Position numbers and translations under genes: made by a program. From assembly GCA_964622375.1 (NCBI GenBank), contig CAZUQA010000060.1, positions 1 to 8,021 of the forward strand: DNA of 8,021 bases, given 5' to 3'. Below, piece by piece: positions 1-6,576 of this stretch. The DNA is from CAZUQA01 sp964622375. Its GTDB lineage: Bacteria > Bacillota_I > Bacilli_A > Erysipelotrichales > Erysipelotrichaceae. Each line of letters opens with the position of its first letter. The stretch's first letter is position 1. The notes below the pieces were generated by a model. That model was not told where the DNA came from, did no database searches, and saw nothing but the letters and a program-made list of their open reading frames with translations.

Positions 1-289
1 TTGAAGTATCAATTTCTACTAATTCACCACTGCTGTTCCTATACCTAATTGGGCTGGCATATAAAAAAGAAGTATATGTTCCGTCACTGTTTTCGTAGGT
101 TGTTGAGTATTCATCTCGCAACTCTTCCGCTTCTCTGACTATGTATACTTCTTCAGTTTCTGTATCTTTCTTTTTATCTTTGGGTGGGTTATCTTTACCT
201 GAGGCTTCTACAATTGAAATACCAGAAAACATCATAAATACTGATAGCACCGTCTTGGTCAGTATTTCAAAGATACTTTGTTTTTTCAT
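1..289 (-). CDS. Secreted cell-surface protein, N-terminal fragment (DNRLRE/RHS-type N-terminus)
   Basis: Only the first 96 codons are in the window; the frame stays open to the left edge. The start is ATG at 289, preceded by an AGAGG ribosome-binding site 8 nt upstream. Residues 1-29 look like a signal peptide: Lys at 2-3, a hydrophobic stretch at about 14-27 (VLSVFMMFSGISIV), and a likely cleavage site after VEA at 29. A Lys/Asp/Glu/Thr-rich linker follows (about 30-50). Then comes a segment with ELRDEYSTTYENSDGTY, a YASPIRYRN stretch and ELVEID. This order (charged R-E-x-S, DGTY, Y-x-x-P-I-x-Y, then x-G-E-L-V-E-ID) is what I recall from the start of large Gram-positive surface proteins with DNRLRE and RHS repeats. 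The family call rests on this short stretch only. Secretion is well supported. What lies downstream (repeats, toxin domain) cannot be seen. Confidence 0.6.
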   Translation of the reverse strand, partial: MKKQSIFEILTKTVLSVFMMFSGISIVEASGKDNPPKDKKKDTETEEVYIVREAEELRDEYSTTYENSDGTYTSFLYASPIRYRNSSGELVEIDTS

Positions 290-317
290 TGATGATTCCT
301 CTTTTCCTTAACTAAAT

Positions 318-347
318 AGTATAGTATATTTTGTTGTATTACAAGAA
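318..347 (-). promoter_or_regulatory. Putative sigma-A promoter for the leftward secreted-protein gene
   Basis: Read on the minus strand, TTCTTG (347-342) lies 18 nt before TATACT (323-318). A second TATACT overlaps at 328-323. Transcription would start near 311, giving a leader of about 22 nt that contains the ribosome-binding site of the gene starting at 289. The -10 is good, the -35 is weak and the spacer is one base long. The region is AT-rich, so chance matches are possible. Confidence 0.45.
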
Positions 348-355
348 ATTTTCTT
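343..355. repeat. Short inverted repeat overlapping the leftward -35 box
   Basis: AAGAAA (343-348) and TTTCTT (350-355) form perfect 6-bp arms around a single T. The repeat overlaps the -35 box of the proposed leftward promoter, where a dimeric repressor could act. The arms are low-complexity A/T-rich sequence, so the regulatory reading is only a suggestion. Confidence 0.3.
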
Positions 356-386
356 ATTGTTCTTATTGTATCGTTTGTATCGCTTT
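351..386. repeat. Stretch with 9-nt periodicity in the divergent intergenic region
   Basis: Four consecutive 9-mers fill this stretch: TTCTTATTG (351-359), an identical copy (360-368), TATCGTTTG (369-377) and TATCGCTTT (378-386). The first pair is perfect and the second pair shares its first five bases plus internal T residues. It lies between the promoters of the divergent surface-protein gene and exporter operon, so it could be a set of operator half-sites or simply a local duplication. Confidence 0.4.
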
Positions 387-391
387 ATACC
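363..391 (+). promoter_or_regulatory. Possible upstream promoter of the exporter operon
   Basis: TTATTG (363-368) is followed after 17 nt by TATACC (386-391). Both boxes are imperfect and lie partly inside the 9-nt repeat, with a run of seven C directly after. If used, it would give a leader of about 50 nt for the gene at 451. It is weaker than the extended -10 at 435-443. Confidence 0.2.
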
Positions 392-414
392 CCCCCTAGA
401 TCTTGCCTACCCCA

Positions 415-443
415 TTATTTGTTCGGCTTTCAAGTGATATAAT
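415..443 (+). promoter_or_regulatory. Extended -10 promoter immediately upstream of the exporter operon
   Basis: A perfect TATAAT at 438-443 is preceded by TG at 435-436 with one base between, giving the extended -10 form TGnTATAAT. A weak -35 (TTATTT, 415-420) sits at the ideal 17-nt distance. The expected start point, 6-8 nt after the -10, falls at about 449-451, on the ATG of the first exporter gene. That gene has no visible Shine-Dalgarno sequence, so the transcript may be leaderless. Confidence 0.5.
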
Positions 444-450
444 ATTGCCT

Positions 451-2175
451 ATGAATATTTATTGGCGTTATATCAAAAAATATCGATTTGCATTCTTTAG
501 TGCAATGTGCTTTGTTGCTCTAGAAGCCATTTGTGATTTATTGGGTCCGACTATTATGGCACGACTCATCAACTTCGGTGTACAACAAAATAATACAACT
601 CTCATCTACCAATATGGCGCTTTGATGTTGTTAGTTACTGCTATCGGGGCGACTTTTGCGATTACGCGTAGTATTCTAGCCAGCAGTATTTCCCAGAAAA
701 TAGGTGTAAATTTGCGCAATGAGCTTTTCACCAAGATAGTGAATTTTTCTGAAAGCAGTGTTGATGAACTATCAAGTGGCACCTTGATTACCCGCATGAC
801 CAACGATACCAATCAAGTCGTACAGTTTATTAATGGTTTAATGCGTATTTTTGTAAAGGCTCCGGTTGTTGGTATCGGTTGTATAGTTATGGCTTCTTTA
901 CTAAATTTGAAATTGAGCATAATCATCTATCTGGTGGTAGTGATAATTGCCCTGATGCTATTCTTTAGTTTACGACTCAGTTATCCCCGTTTTAGCAAGC
1001 TCCAGCTTGCTTTAGATAAACTTAACGCGATAGTCCAAGAGTATTTAATGGGAATCCGCTTGATTAAAGCTTTTGGTACTTACAGTGAAGAAGGTGAAAA
1101 GTTTAATTCAGCAAATAATCATATTAAAAACAGCAGTATCTACGCTAGTATGATAATCACTTTTGTTACACCATTACTCAATTTAATTATTGGCTGTGCT
1201 GCGGTAACCGCGATTTACTTTGGTGCGCAACTATTTTTAAATAACCAAATAAAAGCCGGTGATATTTCCGCCTTTACCATCTACATGGCGCAAATGTTAG
1301 GATCATTACTGATGATTACCAATATCTTCAATGTTTTTGTCCGCACGCAAGCCTCGGCTACCCGAATTGAAGAAGTTTTCAACTGTGGCACTGATTTTAA
1401 GGAAACAGGAACAAAACAACAGCTTAAAGGGACAATTGAGTTTAAGAATGTTGACTTTTATTATCCTAACGGTAGCGGGCTTTTAGCTTTAGAGAATCTG
1501 AATTTTAAAATTAACAAGGGAGAGAAACTGGCTATTATCGGACCTACCGGCAGTGGTAAGTCCACCCTGGTCTGGCTACTCTTGCGTTTTTACGATGTCA
1601 ATAATGGTGAGATCCTGTTGGATAGCCAGAACGTGAAAAAGCTCAATATCTTTTGCCTGCGTCAAGCCATTGCGTTAGCCCCCCAAAAAGCTTTGTTGTT
1701 TTCCGGTACTGTTCGCGAAAATCTATACTGGGGTAAGCCCCAAGCTAGCGACAAAGAAATAGAAAAAGTCTTAAAAGTAGCCCAAGCTGATTTTATTTAT
1801 CAAATGCCGGATGGCTTGGATAGTTACCTGAGCAGTGGCTCTGTCAATATTTCCGGTGGTCAAAAACAACGAATTTCTTTAGCTCGCGCCCTGCTAAAAG
1901 ATAGCCCTATTTTGATTTTGGATGATGTGACCAGCGCTTTAGATGCTATTACCGAGGCTAAAGTACGCAAGGCATTATTGAAAATAGAGAATCAAACTTT
2001 GATCATGATTACCCAAAAATGCTCGACTGCCATGTTTGCCGATAAAATCCTGGTTTTGGAAAACGGCCGAGTTCAAGGTTTTGGCAGTCATCGCGACTTA
2101 CTTCGTGATTGTGAAATCTATCAAGCAATCTATCAATCACAAATTACCAGTGATTTGGCAGGTGCCAACTTATGA
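451..2175 (+). CDS. Heterodimeric ABC multidrug exporter, subunit with degenerate ATP site (TM287/LmrC/EfrA type)
   Basis: This 574-residue half-transporter is a membrane domain followed by a nucleotide-binding domain. Six membrane helices are visible at about 13-36, 52-74, 131-151, 155-176, 238-261 and 272-294. ATPase motifs are Walker A GPTGSGKST (364-372), Q-loop Gln412, signature ISGGQ (467-471) and Walker B ending in Asp491. Asp492 replaces the catalytic Glu and Gln522 replaces the switch His. These changes mark the degenerate-site subunit in heterodimeric exporters such as Thermotoga TM287/288. Its partner follows with a 4-nt ATGA overlap. I chose ATG 451 because MNIYWRYIKKYR matches the usual family N-terminus; an in-frame TTG at 403 would add 16 atypical residues. 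Neither start has a clear ribosome-binding site. The complex is known in the family to export drugs or lipophilic compounds; the actual substrate cannot be read from sequence. Confidence 0.93.
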   Translation: MNIYWRYIKKYRFAFFSAMCFVALEAICDLLGPTIMARLINFGVQQNNTTLIYQYGALMLLVTAIGATFAITRSILASSISQKIGVNLRNELFTKIVNFSESSVDELSSGTLITRMTNDTNQVVQFINGLMRIFVKAPVVGIGCIVMASLLNLKLSIIIYLVVVIIALMLFFSLRLSYPRFSKLQLALDKLNAIVQEYLMGIRLIKAFGTYSEEGEKFNSANNHIKNSSIYASMIITFVTPLLNLIIGCAAVTAIYFGAQLFLNNQIKAGDISAFTIYMAQMLGSLLMITNIFNVFVRTQASATRIEEVFNCGTDFKETGTKQQLKGTIEFKNVDFYYPNGSGLLALENLNFKINKGEKLAIIGPTGSGKSTLVWLLLRFYDVNNGEILLDSQNVKKLNIFCLRQAIALAPQKALLFSGTVRENLYWGKPQASDKEIEKVLKVAQADFIYQMPDGLDSYLSSGSVNISGGQKQRISLARALLKDSPILILDDVTSALDAITEAKVRKALLKIENQTLIMITQKCSTAMFADKILVLENGRVQGFGSHRDLLRDCEIYQAIYQSQITSDLAGANL

Positions 2176-4022
2176 GTGACAGAATTAACAGCGCTACGAA
2201 ATTGCCGGTAATTCATCCCGGTCCCGGTAGCCAGGGGCGCAATCGTTTCCAACCCGGTGAAAAAGCCAAGAACAGTAAAACTACACTGTTACGCTTACTA
2301 CAATTGTATAAAAGCTTTAGTTTTAGTGTCGCCGGTGCCATTATCCTGACTTTAATCAGCTCGTTGGTTGCTGTTGGCATACCTTACTTCAGTGGTCAAG
2401 CTTTTGATAGTTTTGACGGACTTAACAACTTAATTGACGGCAATTTGCTATATACCACGCTCTTTATCATCTTAGCTTTGCAGGTCATAAGTTGGCTGAC
2501 TAACAGTCTCAGTTCTTTGATCTTACTTTTTGTCTCTCAGAAATTGATCTTTAACCTGCGGCAACAATTCTTCAACAAAATGCAAAAATTACCTTTGATT
2601 TATTACGATACCAACCCTCATGGGGACATCATGAGTCGTTTGAGCAATGATGCCGATAATGTCAGCTCTTCCATTACTTCAGCAACTACCCAGCTTTTAG
2701 CTTCCTTGTTGACCATAGTGAGCTCGGTTGTCATCATGTTAAGCCTCAGCATTTGGTTGACACTGACCATCTTGTTGGCTGTTCCTTTGGTTTATACCCT
2801 CACCACATTAATTGCTAAAAAGAGTAAAAATCATTTTTACCGCCAACAGGTCAGTCTGGGTCAACTCAACAGCATCATAGAAGAAAATATCTTAGGCATC
2901 AAAATTGTCAAAGCTTTCGGCAAACAAACCAAAGTGGCTGATGATTTCTTGGCAGCCAACCAACACTATTATCAAGATTCTTTCAAAGCCCAAGTTTACT
3001 CCGGTGCTATGATGCCCTTGATGAATGTCATCAATAACCTGATTTTTGCCTTGATTGCTTTGGTTGGCGGTTATTTAGTCGTAACTTCTTCAGTTAGTGT
3101 CGGTGTAGTTGTCAGCTTTTTATCCTACTCCAAACAATTTGCCCACCCTCTAAACAACATCGCCGGGATGTTTAACACCATCCAGCAGTCTCTAGCCAGT
3201 GCCGAGCGCATTTTCGAAACTCTCGATGAAGCTGAAGAAACTGCGGACAGTGTGGCCGCGATTTGCCTGGAAAACCCCAAAGGTAATATCATCTTTGACA
3301 AAGTCTATTTCTCCTATGTGCCAGGTACCCCGGTGCTTAAGGGGGTATCCTTTAAAGCTAAAGCCGGAAAGAAAATTGCCATCGTCGGGGAAACCGGATC
3401 AGGGAAAACCACAATCATCAACTTGCTCAATCGCTTCTATGATATTGACAGTGGCAATATCTATTTGGATGGAAGCAACATCAAAGATATTAAGAGAGCA
3501 GAATTACGTCATTATTTTTCTGTGGTTTTACAGGAGACTTCACTTTTCACCGCCACTATCATGGATAATATCCGCTACAGTCGTAACACCGCAACTGATG
3601 AAGAAGTAGTCCAAGCTGCAAAAATCGCCCATGCCGATGATTTCATAACGCGTTTGCCACAAGCTTACCAAACTCTGGTTTCCGGAGCTAACGATAGCCT
3701 TTCCGAAGGACAAAAACAATTGATTGCCATCGCCCGGGCAGTATTGAGTCACAGTCCTATTTTAATCCTCGATGAAGCTACCTCCTTTGTTGATACTAAG
3801 ACGGAAAAAGATATTCAAAAAGCTTTAGTAAGTCTGCAAAAAAACCGTACCAGCTTTTTGATCGCTCATCGCTTATCAACAATCAAAGATTGTGATACTA
3901 TTCTGTTAATCAAAGATGGTGTCGTTGCCGAAAGTGGCAACCATAATCAACTCATGAAGAAGCGCGGGATATACTATCAAATGGTAATCGCACAAATGGG
4001 TTTAGATTTCAAGGAGAACTAA
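2172..4022 (+). CDS. Heterodimeric ABC multidrug exporter, catalytically competent subunit (TM288/LmrD/EfrB type)
   Basis: This 616-residue half-transporter is the partner of the preceding gene. An N-terminal extension of about 35 residues, rich in Pro, Gly and basic residues (HPGPGSQGRNRF), is typical of this subunit. Six membrane helices follow, the first at about 51-76. The ATPase domain has Walker A GETGSGKTT (406-414), Q-loop Gln454, signature LSEGQ (510-514), Walker B with catalytic Glu535, and switch His566. Glu in place of the first Gly of LSGGQ is the change expected here, since this signature faces the partner's degenerate ATP site. The ATG overlaps the upstream stop by 4 nt, with a modest AGGTG ribosome-binding site 7 nt before it, so translation is probably coupled and subunit amounts balanced. 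The chain acts at the cytoplasmic membrane. Confidence 0.94.
   Translation: MSDRINSATKLPVIHPGPGSQGRNRFQPGEKAKNSKTTLLRLLQLYKSFSFSVAGAIILTLISSLVAVGIPYFSGQAFDSFDGLNNLIDGNLLYTTLFIILALQVISWLTNSLSSLILLFVSQKLIFNLRQQFFNKMQKLPLIYYDTNPHGDIMSRLSNDADNVSSSITSATTQLLASLLTIVSSVVIMLSLSIWLTLTILLAVPLVYTLTTLIAKKSKNHFYRQQVSLGQLNSIIEENILGIKIVKAFGKQTKVADDFLAANQHYYQDSFKAQVYSGAMMPLMNVINNLIFALIALVGGYLVVTSSVSVGVVVSFLSYSKQFAHPLNNIAGMFNTIQQSLASAERIFETLDEAEETADSVAAICLENPKGNIIFDKVYFSYVPGTPVLKGVSFKAKAGKKIAIVGETGSGKTTIINLLNRFYDIDSGNIYLDGSNIKDIKRAELRHYFSVVLQETSLFTATIMDNIRYSRNTATDEEVVQAAKIAHADDFITRLPQAYQTLVSGANDSLSEGQKQLIAIARAVLSHSPILILDEATSFVDTKTEKDIQKALVSLQKNRTSFLIAHRLSTIKDCDTILLIKDGVVAESGNHNQLMKKRGIYYQMVIAQMGLDFKEN
4011..4016 (+). 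promoter_or_regulatory. Consensus ribosome-binding site for the YbaK-family gene
   Basis: AAGGAG lies 7 nt before ATG 4024, inside the last codons of the upstream exporter gene. It fixes the start of the deacylase gene and shows that this organism uses classical Shine-Dalgarno initiation, in contrast to the first exporter gene. Confidence 0.85.
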
Positions 4023-4023
4023 T

Positions 4024-4500
4024 ATGAGTTTGGAAAAAGCAAAAGCCCATTTGGCAAAATACAACTTAGCTGATAAAATCATCATTCTCGAACAATCCAG
4101 TGCCACGGTAGAATTAGCGGCTGCGGCTCTTGGTGTTGAGGCCGCTCGCATAACCAAGACTCTAGCTTTCTTAATCGAAGAAAAGGCGGTCTTGGTTTTG
4201 ACCGCCGGTGATGTAAAAATCGACAATAGAAAGTATCATGATTTTTTTAAGACGAAAGCCAAGATGCTACCCTATGAAAACTGTGAAGAACTAATTGGTC
4301 ATCCGGCCGGTGGTGTTTGTCCTTTTGGCATCAATGCTGGTATCGTTGTTTATCTTGATAAGTCTTTAAAGCGTTTCGCTTCCGTTTTCCCAGCTTGTGG
4401 TACCGGAAACACTGCCATCGAGTTAACTATTCCCCAACTGGAAAGCTGTTCAAACTACCAACAGTGGATTGATGTCACTGTAGAAAAACAATTATTATGA
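4024..4500 (+). CDS. YbaK/EbsC-family aminoacyl-tRNA deacylase
   Basis: This 158-residue protein matches the single-domain YbaK/EbsC family along its whole length. Family members act in trans in the cytoplasm, hydrolysing mischarged tRNAs such as Cys-tRNA(Pro). Visible hallmarks are SSATVELAAAALGV (25-38), the conserved Lys45 in RITKTL that is essential in characterised YbaK proteins, TAGDVKIDNRK (60-70), GHPAGGVCPFG (92-102) and VYLDKSLKRF further on. Length is normal. It begins one base after the stop of the second exporter gene, so it is probably co-transcribed with the exporter, although no functional link is known. The exact tRNA substrate cannot be assigned, because YbaK, ProXp-ala and related members look alike at this level. 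Confidence 0.92.
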   Translation: MSLEKAKAHLAKYNLADKIIILEQSSATVELAAAALGVEAARITKTLAFLIEEKAVLVLTAGDVKIDNRKYHDFFKTKAKMLPYENCEELIGHPAGGVCPFGINAGIVVYLDKSLKRFASVFPACGTGNTAIELTIPQLESCSNYQQWIDVTVEKQLL

Positions 4501-4505
4501 TGCTC

Positions 4506-4540
4506 AACTATATAAAGGCAGTTGTCGTGCCCTCATAGTT
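4506..4540. terminator. Imperfect hairpin between convergent genes, possible bidirectional terminator
   Basis: AACTAT (4506-4511) pairs with ATAGTT (4535-4540), and GGCA (4517-4520) pairs with TGCC (4528-4531), leaving unequal internal loops. It sits in the 43-nt gap between two convergent stop codons, where a shared terminator is expected. No T-run follows directly on either strand, so intrinsic termination is doubtful. Confidence 0.3.
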
Positions 4541-4543
4541 AGC

Positions 4544-5734
4544 TTAATCTGGAATTAAATGCTTTTCTTTGACCCAACCTTTATAGTAGCGATAATTGTC
4601 TTCATCACGATAATCGACATAAAACCACCCTTTGTCTTTTTTAGCCCAGCCAAAGCAAGTCAAATAAGCGCCCTTGGGTAGCGTCGTTATTTCGGCATAT
4701 TCTTCGCCCGGTCCTTTGAACAACATAGTCTCCGTACTTACTAGATAATTAGGTAACATCCCCCAGATGTACTCGACAATCTCTTCGCTATCTAAAACCC
4801 GATTGAAATCATTGCGACCGATTAGTTGCCATCCATTATTGTTTTTAACGACCTCAATTTCTAATACGCCAATATCGGTGCTGAACTTGATGCTTTTGAG
4901 CAATTCATCAAAACTCGTTATTTCGCTAGACTTTACTTTATGTAGATTGCCATATCCGATATTATTAGCGAAATCATGGATTTGAATACTGTCTGAAGCC
5001 AAATCCCAGACGGCAATCATTTTAACTTTAACAGCATAACGATTACTTTTACCGCTAATAGCGGAAGAACCGACAATTTTGTAAAAAGCTGTTAAGTCCA
5101 TATCGGAACCTTCTTCATTAGCCCAGAGAATAAGATAACCCGTAGGTGAAAGATAAGCGTATTGGGTTTCACCGCTAGTAAACCATTTTTTTAGGTCAAT
5201 TCTGTTACTACCCCAAATCTTGTTGAATTTCTCTTGTATCGTTGCCAGCTTATAAACTTCCATTCTATACTCCAGGGGATCATCACTGACAAAATCATCT
5301 AAAAAACTAGTAAATGCCGCTTTTTCGCTATTGCTTATATACTTGTATAAAACATCGCGACCTTTTTCACTGCTGGCAAGAGGTTCAATGTTATGCGAGA
5401 CAAACCAGTAAAAAAACATTGAATCGGTAATCGGCATAGCTACCGAGTTGTGACCCTGACCTATTATGAAAGTGCCAAAAAATCCGGATAATTCCTTGTC
5501 CAATAGGCCAGCCACATACTTTTCAGCATCGGCTGATACACTTTCATGTTCTGTTTCTTCCGGAAGTTGGAAATCTTCTTCAATTGGTGGCGGATCTTCA
5601 ACCTTTCCCGTCGTCTTTCCTTTTTTACCAAGTTGTGACTCGGGTTCTATCTTTTTACAAGCTTCAAGTCCCAATGACAACAATAAAGATATTATCAGTA
5701 AAAACAGTTTAAGTTTTCTTTTCCTTTTATCCAT
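4544..5734 (-). CDS. Uncharacterised lipoprotein with C-terminal bacterial SH3 domain
   Basis: The product is 396 residues. A basic N-terminus (KRKRKLK) and a hydrophobic stretch (about 10-23) end in LEAC, giving lipidation at Cys26; Glu at the -2 position is unusual but the rest fits a lipobox. Residues 27-65 are a charged, Pro-rich spacer. The central part (about 66-325) I do not recognise; it looks globular and mixed alpha/beta. The last 67 residues (330-396) resemble a bacterial SH3 domain, with TETMLFKGPGEEY, TTLPKGAYL, the GWFYVDY strand and a final KGWVKEKHL; such domains often bind cell-wall peptides. ATG 5734 is preceded by an AAAGGGG-type ribosome-binding site about 10 nt upstream. 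The gene starts 83 nt after the epimerase gene on the same strand, with no clear terminator between, so read-through is possible. It probably acts on the outer face of the membrane. Confidence 0.75.
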   Translation of the reverse strand: MDKRKRKLKLFLLIISLLLSLGLEACKKIEPESQLGKKGKTTGKVEDPPPIEEDFQLPEETEHESVSADAEKYVAGLLDKELSGFFGTFIIGQGHNSVAMPITDSMFFYWFVSHNIEPLASSEKGRDVLYKYISNSEKAAFTSFLDDFVSDDPLEYRMEVYKLATIQEKFNKIWGSNRIDLKKWFTSGETQYAYLSPTGYLILWANEEGSDMDLTAFYKIVGSSAISGKSNRYAVKVKMIAVWDLASDSIQIHDFANNIGYGNLHKVKSSEITSFDELLKSIKFSTDIGVLEIEVVKNNNGWQLIGRNDFNRVLDSEEIVEYIWGMLPNYLVSTETMLFKGPGEEYAEITTLPKGAYLTCFGWAKKDKGWFYVDYRDEDNYRYYKGWVKEKHLIPD

Positions 5735-5817
5735 AACCCTGCTTCCCCTTTCTTTGGTTTATTCAACTACTAGCTTGATCAATACTAAGCCCAACAATTA
5801 TGGTAATGTTTTCTCAA

Positions 5818-6576
5818 TTACGATTTTCCCTGCTCTTCTTTGATGGCGTAGGCAAATCGCTTAGTTATTAATTGAGGTGCGGTTATGGCTGAACCGATGG
5901 TAATCATATCAGTGCCGCAGCGGAAAGCTTCTTTGACATCAGCGATTTCCCAAAAACGACCTTCAGCATTGATCAGTTTATCGGTTTTTTGCCGCAACTG
6001 TCTGATTAGTTCAAAATCCGGAGGTGGTTCTTGACCTTCGGGGTAACTGGACAGATTACGGGCTTCTTCTTCCGAGATCCCTAAACTGGTATTAGTATAA
6101 CCGGAAAGGGTTGTCGATAGAATATCAACACCTAGCTCTGCTGCCATTAAACCTTCTTCTAAAGTCGAAAGATCGCCCATAATAGGAATATGCGGATAAT
6201 TCTTTTTCAATGCTGCAATTATCTCAGCTAAATCTTGATAACTACGACCGCGAATCGTGCAATCGATACCGACAATATCACAACCGGCTTCAATAATGGC
6301 AACTGCGGCTTCGTAAGTCGGGGTGATTGTTATATCGGCAGCCGTTGGCGGGATATTCTTATAGATTTTATTTACTCCGATTAGTGGCAAATTGCAGACT
6401 TCTTTTACGGCTTTGATGTCACTTGGCCAACAAGCCCGAATACCGGCTGCACCGCCAACTTCGGCAGCCACAGCCATTTTTTGCATATTCTCACTGCCAT
6501 ATAAAGGCCAGCCCGGCGAGGCTTGACAAGACACTATTAAACCGTTTTTCAGTTTTTCCAGAATGAGATTCATCAT
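5818..6576 (-). CDS. nanE: Divergent NanE-like N-acylglucosamine-6-phosphate 2-epimerase
   Basis: The 252-residue product is a TIM-barrel of the NanE family, which interconverts ManNAc-6-P and GlcNAc-6-P. Family landmarks are GLIVSCQASPG (12-22), PLYGSE (24-29), ITPT (84-87), STLEEGL (137-143), TTLSGYT (155-161), AEGR (204-207) and APQLITKRF (233-241). Lys70 (IGVNK) and Glu205 line up with the catalytic Lys and Glu known from Clostridium perfringens NanE. Several usually conserved stretches differ: RACW instead of RANG, NKIYKN instead of KRDYPD, DCTIR instead of DATKR, and MGDLST instead of MADIST. About 15-20 extra residues follow SGYT. A related sugar phosphate could therefore be the substrate. 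The ATG at 6576 shares its A with the upstream TAA stop; ATG 6573 is equally possible, and the ribosome-binding site is weak, which suggests translational coupling. The frame extends upstream to 6642, but that part lies inside the PTS gene and has no NanE similarity. Confidence 0.85.
   Translation of the reverse strand: MMNLILEKLKNGLIVSCQASPGWPLYGSENMQKMAVAAEVGGAAGIRACWPSDIKAVKEVCNLPLIGVNKIYKNIPPTAADITITPTYEAAVAIIEAGCDIVGIDCTIRGRSYQDLAEIIAALKKNYPHIPIMGDLSTLEEGLMAAELGVDILSTTLSGYTNTSLGISEEEARNLSSYPEGQEPPPDFELIRQLRQKTDKLINAEGRFWEIADVKEAFRCGTDMITIGSAITAPQLITKRFAYAIKEEQGKS

Noticed and set aside
390..396. Run of seven C upstream of the exporter as a phase-variation tract
   Set aside because: Seven is short for slippage-driven switching, and its position relative to the better promoter (-10 at 438-443) gives no obvious effect on expression.
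403..450. In-frame TTG at 403 as the start of the first exporter gene
   Set aside because: It would add 16 residues not seen in the family, has no ribosome-binding site, and would place the strong -10 box inside the coding region. ATG 451 fits the family N-terminus.
3199..3609. 136-codon open frame on the plus strand inside the second exporter gene
   Set aside because: It is an out-of-frame shadow of the Walker A/Q-loop region with no ribosome-binding site and no recognisable domain.
5775..5782. TTGATCAA palindrome before the lipoprotein gene as an operator
   Set aside because: It is only 8 bp, its flanks are poorly symmetric, and no convincing promoter is near it.
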